This document shows positions 56,171-64,000 of a DNA stretch of 64,000 bases, piece by piece (the stretch's first letter is position 1; the number at the start of each line of letters is the position of its first letter). This DNA comes from Phialophora verrucosa (Eukaryota; Ascomycota; Eurotiomycetes; Chaetothyriales; Herpotrichiellaceae): assembly GCA_002099365.1 (NCBI GenBank), contig MSED01000014.1:2046001-2110000 (forward strand), read 5' to 3'. The notes under the pieces were generated by a model. That model ran no database searches. It saw only the letters and a list, made by a program, of their open reading frames with translations, and was not told where the DNA came from. The position numbers and the translations under genes are program-made.

Positions 56171-57362
56171 CGCGGAGACCCGGACGGGGACGGTGTTGAG
56201 ATGAAGGAGGGGAAGGTGTGTTTGTGTGAGAAGACCGCTCGGTCACGAACAAACAAATGCAAAAGTAGGCGGAGGTTACATCAACTTGTCGTGGTGGCGC
56301 CTCCAGTCACTGAGGTATAGGATTGAACCTGTCAGGCGGGGAACGTGTGTGCAGTTCGAGAAGATGGAGTCGAGGGCGGCCGTTGGGCTGCTCCGGCTAC
56401 CGGTAAATTCAAAGCGTCAAGTCAACGAAGACAAGTCAAAGGAGAAGCTGAGATCAAGTGAACGGCGACGTGATGCAGAACAGATTGACATTGTTTGGAA
56501 GGGGCGTGAATAAACTCTCGACAAGTCTGGTTCTCCGTGTCCTCCATGCAAGGGGCGCACAAGAACAGTTTTGGGCCGGATTTGGCAGCTCAGTGGTGAC
56601 GACATTCCCCTTGAACACGAGAGGAGGCCTCATTATGCAGGACAGCCCGGCAACGATCACCTCCCTTGGATCATGACGAACTGTCCGTTTTGCGTACAGA
56701 AAGAAGGGAGGGTGAAGAGAAAGTGAGGAGAAGCTGGAGGAACTGAAGTGTGAGAGAGTTGTTCCCGGCACTTTAAGCCCAGACTCGGCGACCTCGGCTA
56801 CGGACTCCCTGTCATTGAGTGTGCCTAGGAACATGTATGTACGAGCAGAATCAACCACCGATACCGCTTCATGCGCGGGTGGTACTGGTCCTGTCAGCCA
56901 TTCAAGCAGGCGCAGGGGGTCCCCTGGCAAATGGCAAGCAACGAGGAGTCTTCTTGAGGCGTGTTTCTCTCATCTTGCATCCTGATGTCCGCGGACGCCC
57001 GAAGGCAGAGCGACTATTGGTACCTGAACACGAACCTTCCTCCAAGATCAACACGCTCGCTGGGGACTCAGGCAGACCAGGACAAGAGTTGCAGGGTTAA
57101 TACTCGTAGTGGCCTGGGAATAGCGGCTCAGCGCCTCTGGAAAACGGTCCTTAGATATGTGTCTATGCCTTGATCCGGATGATCTGCCCTTTTGCCATTG
57201 TGCCCTTTGATGTAAAGACCATCTACCTAAGTTATCCATCAAATCAAGAACCGCTAAAACGCATTGCACAGATACCTCCCATTCTATGTTTTGTCTTGGT
57301 CTATGTCTATCTTCCCTTGGTTGTCGTGATTCGTCATGGAGTGCAGGCAGACAGGTGCCCGG
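56171..57362. other. intergenic region between the unknown gene and the Noc4-like gene
   Basis: About 1.2 kb. Several frames of 60-160 codons are open on both strands, but they overlap each other and lack known motifs. The left part should hold the promoter of the 55-56 kb gene. Confidence 0.35.
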
Positions 57363-58244
57363 TCACTCGAAGTCCCACATGTCCAGCATTTGGTCCATCT
57401 GCTGCTGCCCAGCAGCAGCTTCATCCTCGCTATCCTCCGAGGAAGAGAAGATCTTCTTTGGAATTTTGTATTCCACCACGGGAGGCTTCTTCTCTTTCTT
57501 TTTGAACTCGCTCTCCAGCAGAGTCGCGTAACCGTGGTCGAGGAAGTCTTCCAGGTTGTATTGCTGCTTTGTGAACTGCTCAGAGATGATTCGAGCAATG
57601 CTTGCGACAGTGGGATGATAGTGTGACTGGCAGGTTTCCAGTTCCCAGAGCGATGAGTCAATCGCGCCGGTGAGTTGGGGATTGGGCTCGTTCGGGTCGA
57701 ATGGATCGTTCCCCAGGTTATGTCTGAACTTTGTGTAGGGAGGATATGGGTTTCGGTGAATCATGAAGGTCGTGGTCGGATGCTGTTTGAGAAGGTTGTA
57801 GATGAAGGGTATGATGGCCACAATGGCCGATGGAGGGGCAAAGAGGCATAGTCGCGACAGGCGCTTGATGAAGCTCGCAATTGTCGCCGCGGGCAAGTGG
57901 TTCGTGGGGGCTAGGAAGACGTCTAAATGCCGAAGCACCCGGCTGCGGTACTTGCTGTGTAGGAGATCCTTATCAAGCAAGGCGTACAAACGAGGGTAGA
58001 ATGCAGGGTAATCGAGGTTCTTCTTCGTGATGAGGTGGAACAGACCCGTAAGTGCCGGCACTGCGAGCCCCAAGTCCCGCATGTCGAGACTGTCGGTGAA
58101 GAAATCCATCAAGATCTCCGGGCGGCGAAGACTGTCGATAGAAGCGGGATCTTGAAGCTGCTTGAGCAATTGCTTGCGCTGGGCGGTGGTCATGGGCGCG
58201 GCAATCTGGGCGGCGTACCCGTCCATGGCGGTCGCGGAAGGCAT
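57363..58244 (-). CDS. noc4: Noc4-like CBF/Mak21-domain ribosome-biogenesis protein, short form
   Basis: A single exon of 293 residues from ATG 58244 (or 58226). LFHLITKKNLDYPAFYPRLY, LLHSKYRSRVLRHLDVFL, IASFIKRLSRLCLFAPPSA and FIYNLLKQHPTTTFMIHR match the CBF domain of Noc4/Utp19, which acts with Nop14 in nucleolar 40S assembly. The tail is acidic and Gln-rich. Normal fungal Noc4 has about 460-550 residues, with this domain in its second half. Here roughly the first 200-250 residues are absent. A TATA-like CTTTATAA (58318-58325, minus strand) lies about 75 bases before the ATG, so this may be a true short gene. Upstream frames show no Noc4 N-terminus. Confidence 0.8.
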   Translation of the reverse strand: MPSATAMDGYAAQIAAPMTTAQRKQLLKQLQDPASIDSLRRPEILMDFFTDSLDMRDLGLAVPALTGLFHLITKKNLDYPAFYPRLYALLDKDLLHSKYRSRVLRHLDVFLAPTNHLPAATIASFIKRLSRLCLFAPPSAIVAIIPFIYNLLKQHPTTTFMIHRNPYPPYTKFRHNLGNDPFDPNEPNPQLTGAIDSSLWELETCQSHYHPTVASIARIISEQFTKQQYNLEDFLDHGYATLLESEFKKKEKKPPVVEYKIPKKIFSSSEDSEDEAAAGQQQMDQMLDMWDFE

Positions 58245-59149
58245 GGTCGGAGAGTGGTCAGAAAGAAAGAACAACGGAAGAGGTGGCCTAGAGCGGTGGG
58301 AGAGCACTGCTCTCAGGTTATAAAGGGTGTAACCTCGAGTCTTCCGTGCTCAATGTGGTCAGTGTCGTGCTCTATCATCTCGAGGCGAGAGGGACCGCGA
58401 ATCCGGCCTGTCGAGCCAGATTATTTCTGCACATGCTGGTGGAGAATTCTGTGTAAGCCAAGAAATGGATGGCTGGGAGGGACACGCTGCACGTGCCGCA
58501 TTCGTGACTGGATGACGGCTGATCTACTGCTCTATTGACGCTCACTCTCACTCTCACTCTTCACTCACCGGCTCTTGTAAAATGACAACAAACCTCGTTC
58601 AGGTGGTTTCAGCCGTGTTTCCATCCATTCGAGAGCCGCGCCAGTGAGGATCGCGCACTAGTATTCACTGTCCTCATCTGTGGCCCTGGTGTGACTGCGG
58701 GCGGTGTTACCCATGCATCCGTCTAATGAATCTTAGCGTCAACTCAATGCATGTTGTAAGCGGCGGACGCTCATCGCGAAGTTAATACTAACCCTGTTTG
58801 AAATATGCTCAAGGGATTGAATGGCACCTCGACAAGGAAACAAGAGAACGTTTGTGGAGAGCGGCGGGGGACTACACGGTGTGTTCCATCTGACGGATTC
58901 ACGAGTAGACCATAGTACGCGAACGAGCTGTGTATCTGATGAGGATCTCGACCAAGGCTGACCCTTTGGCATAGGTTTGCGCAGTCGGAGCCGTCATTCG
59001 AATATTGAATCGGGCGCTGTTCAATACCAGGCCCTGTTGCCGCTTCATGGCCGTTCAGTCCCCTGGTGCAAATGCCACTTTATCCGATAACGGGCATGCA
59101 TAACTAGTCAGTACACCCGTAGCCACGAAAGGATCGGCATTGCGCCTAC
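58245..59149. other. intergenic region upstream of the Noc4-like gene
   Basis: It contains the TATA-like element noted for the Noc4-like gene and a CTCACTCTCACTCT pyrimidine repeat near 58540-58560. No gene and no missing Noc4 N-terminal exon were found. Confidence 0.4.
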
Positions 59150-59860
59150 GATCCTGATCGAGGACCACAGCCAAAAGTTCCGTGCTTGGGACCATGTACA
59201 CCTGTACCTTGTTCCCGGCTTGTGCTCTTTGCTCAAAGGCGTACGCCAACCCAAAAGTGAAGAACACACGAAATATTTGGCGCCGATTCAACCAGACCCA
59301 TAGAGGTCTTCACAAGCAAGGCTGTCGGAGTAGGAACCCGATGGCACAGTCACGATTGGTGTTCCAACAGTAGATGCGCAATCGGATGTTCAGAGCGCCG
59401 GAAGTATGACAGCTTCGAGACCGTAGCGCTCGATCACGCCAAGAAGACCACCTTCACCATTGAAGGACATATTTTGGAAACTGGCGGGCTAAAACGAAGG
59501 GGCGGTGTTATTCCAGTTCTTTAGGCTTCGTTCCACATGCCGGTATCTCTAGCAGAGTTCCTCATGAGAACAGGATCGAGTGAATGGGCGGAAGTCAGCT
59601 AGAGATGTGATGTTGTTCCGGGTGTACGTGATTAAGTCGATGCAGCGATTGAAGTTGACAATGAAGTCGGCATTGGGGGTTGTTGTCGGAATCGAGAGAC
59701 AGGACGGTTCGGGAAAACACGGGAGCGCTGTTAGCATGTAGTTTGACCGGAATGAGCCTCAAGTGAGCTGCACTCCTTGAGCCCTGATTTGATAGCACTG
59801 GTGTTCCTCCGGGGACACAGCACCAAGGATTGAGAGGTCGCTGGCACTCCAACGCTTCAG
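59150..59860 (-). pseudogene. relic of a fungal amidase gene (3' part)
   Basis: On the minus strand, amidase C-terminal blocks occur in order but in broken frames. They are NADFIVNFNRCIDLIT with NNITSLADFRPFTRS, then RDTGMWNEA, then NWNNTAPSF followed by a stop, then FQNMSFNGEGGLLGVIERYG and LEAVILPAL, TPIVTVPSGSYSDS, and finally FGLAYAFEQRAQAGNKVQV. Stops and frame changes separate them. The catalytic Ser-Ser-Lys region further upstream was not found. It belonged to the amidase signature family (amide hydrolases) and is now dead. Confidence 0.7.
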
Positions 59861-60568
59861 AGAAGACTGGTAGCTGAGTAAGCTAACTGTGTACAAGGCA
59901 ATCAATCAATCCATCAAGTACAGATTTGTTGTGCACATTCTCGTTCCATTCCTTGCGTTGGGAGGGCATGTTCTTGCGCTGGACAGACAGTATGAGCGTT
60001 TGGGAGTGTGCCACCGGTGCCCTGGATTCTGTGCAGATGGTGGTAGTAAGCCAAATAGCTTTTCATTGTAGAGGCGTACTGCGCATTTAACTCGTACTAC
60101 ACGTTTGACTCTTAGTGACAGCAGAGGGCGCTGGATTTGCGCAGGCCGCTATGTAGCGGCAGCGGCCATGAGTAGAAGGGGATGCATATACGCAATACTC
60201 CTGACTAGAGCTAAACACAATTGGCTTAAAGCTGACAGGATAAAACAGCATCTCAATAGAAAGTGGGCTTTGGCAACAATGGGAACTCGACAACGCCGGC
60301 GACGCGGACTGAACTTCTCTAACGCATGGGCAGGAAACACGCTGCCTTCGAGTTTCGATACAATCCTGGTCGGCCACTCGGCGCTAGTAGGGAGGAGTAC
60401 TCGTGTGATTACAGCAGCTGCACTCATGCCTAACTCCTCCGCCGTATACCAACACTAAGCCACCTAAAGTTTAGCGCTCAACCGAGCTTCTCTCAATCGG
60501 CCAGGATCATTCTCGCAACGTCAGGGAGCTTCACGACTCGCTGCTCAGGCAAATACATCACCACAACA
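59861..60568. other. intergenic region before ATP4
   Basis: No gene is seen. The last 100 bases likely form the ATP4 leader. Frames at 60087-60458 on either strand have no motif. Confidence 0.4.
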
Positions 60569-61493
60569 ATGGCGTCTAGACTGGCGAGGAGTGTGGCTGG
60601 TTAGTATTTCGCATCCTCTCGAGCTCGCAATGTCCGACAGGGAATGAACTGACAAGGACGTGTTGCAGGAGCCAGCAAACTCCGCCCATCAACCGTCCCT
60701 CTGCGTGCTCTCACAGCCACCACCCCGTTAACCACGTCCCGCTATCAGTCGAACGTGCCGGCCCAGCAAGATCCGAAGAAAGCGGCGCAGTCCATCGTCG
60801 ATGCTCTGCCCGGCTCGTCTCTCGCGTCCAAGACGGCCATCCTCTCCGCCGGCGCCGGTGTTTCCGTCTGGGCCATCAGCAATGAACTCTACGTCCTGAA
60901 CGAGGAGTCTGTCGTGGCCTTCTGCCTGCTGTCCGTCTTCTACGGCATCTTCAAGTACATGGGTCCGATGTACGGCGACTGGGCCGAGAACCAAGTGCAG
61001 AGGATCAAGGACCTGTTGAACGAGGCGCGGGCAAATCACGCCGGAGCAGTCAAGGCCAGGATTGAAGAAGTCAAGCCCCTGAGCAATGTCGTTGAAATCA
61101 CCAAGCAATTGTTCGAGGTGTCAAAGGTACATAACATTTCATTTCCCTCAGCCCTGCGGGGAAGGGGGCGTGTGTGCAAATGAACAGTCCACACAGACAT
61201 GCACACAAAAGAACGTTGAATTGTTTACTGACTGGATGGTGTAGGAAACCGCCCGCCTCGAGGCCGAAGCGTTCGAACTCGAGCAGCGCACCGCCCTGGC
61301 CGCAGAAGCTAAGACTGTCTTGGACAGCTGGGTTCGCTACGAAGGCCAAGTCAAGCAGCGCCAGCAGAAGGAATTGGCCGATAGCATCATCGCCAAGGTG
61401 ACCAAGGAGCTGGAAAATCCCAAGGTGCTGCAGCAGATTTTAACCCAGAGTGTCGCCGATGTGGAGAGATTGGTAGCGAGTAAGAGCCAGTGA
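60569..61493 (+). CDS. atp4: mitochondrial ATP synthase subunit 4 (subunit b)
   Basis: Exons 60569-60599, 60669-61126 and 61245-61493 encode 245 residues, matching the known size of Atp4. The N-terminus MASRLARSVA, continued by SKLRPSTVPLRALT, is Arg/Ser-rich and without acids, a mitochondrial targeting peptide. The two membrane segments lie in ILSAGAGVSVWAISNELYVL and VAFCLLSVFYGIFKYMGPMY. The rest is the long stator helix (EAFELEQRTALAAEAKTVLD). Subunit b forms the peripheral stalk that holds F1 against rotation. A core housekeeping gene; it appears complete. Confidence 0.95.
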
Positions 61494-61759
61494 GTCGAGT
61501 GAAACGGACGACTGGAGACCTGGGCGAGTGTGTCTGGGGATTGAGTGAGACCGAGACGCGTTGAGTCGGGTGAGACGGCGAGGCACAGCAAAGACGTGGG
61601 CTGCAAAAGACCTTCAACCGGGAAGGTGGTTCAATGTTGTACATAAAATAGCTCTCTTTAGAGGCCTCACGCCAACAGGGGTATCATTTGCCTTTTTACA
61701 TTGTGTTGAAGCTGCCCAGCTTCTGCGCCGCGCCATGCATATTCAGCGATTCCAATGTG

Positions 61760-64000
61760 TCAAACCACGAGGTATCTCTCCGTCATATCCCTCGCCATCC
61801 TCGCATTCCCGCTCATTGCATAAATCGTAGAGATGGCATACGCCGCGTCCATGGCGAAATCACTGTGCATCAGCCCGCCCTCTCGGCCTGCATTGGTAGA
61901 GGGGGCCGCCAAAGAGAGCATCTTCTCATAGCTCTTGATAGCCAAATCCGCCATTCCAAGCATGTGGTAGCACCGCGCACGATTGAACTCGATTTCTCGT
62001 TCGATCAACTCTTCCAGACCCTCGAGGTCCTCCTGCCTCTCGCTCACCCCGTGATGCTCCCCTTTCTGCTGCAGCTGCAGCTTTCTCTGTGCCCACGCCC
62101 GTCTCGCGTCCGCATACTGCTGGAAAAAGGCCCATCCTTGCAGTAACATCATGTGCCGATTGTTGCACGTCCTCATAAAAACATGATGCATATAACTCAA
62201 CGCGATGCTCAGTAAGATGACAGGATTCTCAGGGTCGAGGGACTGTGCGCGGAAGAAGTAGTTCAAAGCACCGGTCAGGGTGCCCGCTGCGTTGAGGATC
62301 TGGCCGTACAGGAGGAGAAGGAGCGCGTTTAGCTCCGTGACCTCCGAGGTCTGTTGCTGGACATGTGGCTGTTCGGAAGTGACTCTAGGCTGCTGTTCAG
62401 ATTGATCAGCTAATCCTGGGGTTGCTGACTGTCGTTGCTCAGCCCGTCGTGCGGGCCCGGGAGTTTCTCCAGTGCTTTCTCTGATACCGGCATTTCCGTA
62501 AGCTGGAGTTTGGGTTGCAGTCCTCTCGCCGACTCCTGTGCTGCGAGCACTCTTGGATGCTGGTGTGCCTGCGAGGGCGTCCCTGCTACGTGTGCTTTGC
62601 TCTTCACCATCTACACCCTTCCGCATGAATTCTGGTACTGGCCCGAATTCTGGAGGGTTGTAGTCCATCGGCAAGGACGAATCTGCCTGCAGGAGCTGTT
62701 TTAGGACGAATTGATGCATCGACCTTCCGCGAAACATGGCATTTTTCATCTGTCCTTCTTTGCCGCTCGCATCGAGCTCATGTGGATACACCAGGTTAAT
62801 GGCTGCGAACAGTCGGTATACGTCGTTGTTGAACTCGTACGTTTTCAGGAACCACCGTAAGACCACGTTGTAAAGCGTGTCCTCATCCCTGAGAGCCATA
62901 GCACAGGCAAGGTATGTGATATGGATTTGCAATAGTGCTTGGGGGTCGCGCTTCCAAATGATGCAGCCCAAAGCGGCATCAATCGTAGTGTAACAGCGGT
63001 GCTGGGCCTCTGGATCCGGGCTGCGCGACAGCAGCAGGGCATACTCAAGAAAGATGTCCAGCCAGTCCGAGAAGGCGATTTCGCGATACTCTGTCGGCAT
63101 AGATGATTCTACCGAGGGAATCGGGATGTCTGGGTCGACCTCTTCTCCTTCGGCCTGGCTCAGTTCCTGTTGTCCTTGCCATCTCTTCCTTGTTTCTAAC
63201 AACGCCTCACGGGCGAGACCACTGACTTTCACAATTCGATCGTCGGCGTAAAAGGTGCGATTGCCCTTAAAGTCTTTGAGAAGCGTGTCGGCACAATCCA
63301 TCCATGTATGCTGGGCAAGCTCGTCACCGGCCCTCATAGCCTCGGTGCTGTCGAGCAGGCTTTGGTAGAGTCCATTGATTGCATCAGTCCGACGTGCCTC
63401 CCTCTCCTTGGCCGTGGGACGTCTCGCCCTGAACTCGTATTTGGGCGGTGCCGCTTCGAACCGAGCTGGGGGTCGATCTTGTCTGTTTTTTGCGACCTTC
63501 TTACCGATCAGCCTTGCCGTCTGCCGCACATTTCCAGGTGGCAATTCTTCGCCATGTTCCAAGTCATCTTCGGGTTGATTATTCCTATCTCCATCTCCGG
63601 CCAATTTCGGGTCGGCGGGCGGTCTCTTCGGCAATCTCTTTCTGTGTTTCCCTCTCCCGACGAATTCTAGTTTACTCTCGATCCGCTTGACTGGTACCCC
63701 GCCAGTGTAGTCTCCGGAAAGTTGGAAAGCTTCCTTGAGTGCCTTTTCTGCTTCTTCACGGGCATGGCGTAGCTCCTTCGTCTCGTACTTGCGCTTGCCA
63801 TGGTTCGGGAGTAAACTCTCGGCAAGGCGAACGGCCTCCCGAGCGTTTTCCATCGCCATTTCCTTGTCGCCGAAATCAGCAAAAAGTCTAGAGAGCTGAC
63901 TGCAGGCCTCCACAGACTTCTCATCCCCTTGCCTTGCTTCCTCGTAACATTCGAGTGCTTGCAGCTTGTTACCGCACATGTAGGAGCTGGCTCCGATACC
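61760..64000 (-). CDS. tfc4: TFIIIC TPR subunit (Tfc4/Sfc4-like), partial
   Basis: The minus-strand frame is open from the right edge to the stop at 61760, covering at least 740 residues; the 5' end lies outside the window. The first visible part is a TPR region (LQALECYEEARQGDEKSVEA, LSRLFADFGDKEMAMENARE). A basic linker follows (KHRKRLPKRPPADPKLAGDG), then LYQSLLDSTEAMRAGD, IAFSDWLDIFLEYALLLSRS and LYNVVLRWFLKTYEFNNDVY. A low-complexity Ser/Thr/Gln insert comes next, and a second TPR block closes the protein (LTGALNYFFRAQSLDPENPV, ARCYHMLGMADLAIKSYEKM). In yeast this subunit of the tauA lobe bridges TFIIIC to TFIIIB for tRNA and 5S gene transcription. No intron is needed in the visible part. 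Confidence 0.85.
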   Translation of the reverse strand, partial: GIGASSYMCGNKLQALECYEEARQGDEKSVEACSQLSRLFADFGDKEMAMENAREAVRLAESLLPNHGKRKYETKELRHAREEAEKALKEAFQLSGDYTGGVPVKRIESKLEFVGRGKHRKRLPKRPPADPKLAGDGDRNNQPEDDLEHGEELPPGNVRQTARLIGKKVAKNRQDRPPARFEAAPPKYEFRARRPTAKEREARRTDAINGLYQSLLDSTEAMRAGDELAQHTWMDCADTLLKDFKGNRTFYADDRIVKVSGLAREALLETRKRWQGQQELSQAEGEEVDPDIPIPSVESSMPTEYREIAFSDWLDIFLEYALLLSRSPDPEAQHRCYTTIDAALGCIIWKRDPQALLQIHITYLACAMALRDEDTLYNVVLRWFLKTYEFNNDVYRLFAAINLVYPHELDASGKEGQMKNAMFRGRSMHQFVLKQLLQADSSLPMDYNPPEFGPVPEFMRKGVDGEEQSTRSRDALAGTPASKSARSTGVGERTATQTPAYGNAGIRESTGETPGPARRAEQRQSATPGLADQSEQQPRVTSEQPHVQQQTSEVTELNALLLLLYGQILNAAGTLTGALNYFFRAQSLDPENPVILLSIALSYMHHVFMRTCNNRHMMLLQGWAFFQQYADARRAWAQRKLQLQQKGEHHGVSERQEDLEGLEELIEREIEFNRARCYHMLGMADLAIKSYEKMLSLAAPSTNAGREGGLMHSDFAMDAAYAISTIYAMSGNARMARDMTERYLVV

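Noticed and set aside
1..64000. tRNA genes, rRNA, CRISPR arrays, intact transposons
   Set aside because: No cloverleaf-like A and B boxes, no rRNA sequence, no spaced repeats and no transposase or reverse-transcriptase motifs were seen by eye; a tRNAscan or RepeatMasker run would settle this.

Overview
The window is nuclear DNA of a filamentous ascomycete (Pezizomycotina). The signs are many protein genes with short GT-AG introns of about 45-120 bp, often with CTAAC/CTGAC-like branch sites, and families typical of these fungi: a Yap1/AP-1 bZIP factor, DUF2433, HET, T5orf172/DUF1766, DOMON-cytochrome b561, Zn2Cys6 factors and NmrA-like proteins. A black-yeast or other Eurotiomycete-like genome is possible, but I cannot place the species from sequence alone.

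Left core block (1-14 kb): a Yap1-type oxidative-stress regulator, a DUF2433 phosphoesterase with an RGG/RGD tail, the sterol transporter NPC1/Ncr1, and a vacuolar Ca2+/H+ exchanger. The middle-left part (14-32 kb) is sparse. Its intact genes are an S9 acylaminoacyl-peptidase-like enzyme, a T5orf172/DUF1766 protein and a DOMON-b561 membrane protein. Between them lie broken genes: a HET pseudogene, a Zn2Cys6 factor fragment abutting the 3' half of a sugar transporter, a wax-synthase-like fragment, a VOC fragment, an APH-kinase relic and a PAP2 relic. An AIM6-type phosphodiesterase follows at 33 kb.

The most interesting part is 35.1-54.4 kb. It holds eleven adjacent genes: a PhyH-type dioxygenase (apparently frameshifted), two NmrA-like proteins, a ligand-poor cupin, a cytochrome P450, an amino-acid permease, a Zn2Cys6 regulator, a D-amino-acid-oxidase-type enzyme, a second DAO-family flavoenzyme, a Baeyer-Villiger-type monooxygenase and an aldehyde dehydrogenase. 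No PKS, NRPS, terpene synthase or DMATS backbone gene is present. I therefore read it as a candidate catabolic (or amino-acid-tailoring) cluster: import, hydroxylation, oxidative deamination, Baeyer-Villiger insertion, then aldehyde oxidation, under a local regulator. The substrate is unknown.

Right core block (55-64 kb): a fungal protein of unknown function, an apparently N-terminally shortened Noc4, an amidase relic, ATP synthase subunit 4, and the C-terminal part of the TFIIIC TPR subunit, which runs off the window. Splice models were built by hand from frame continuity, splice sites and family similarity; all need transcript support.
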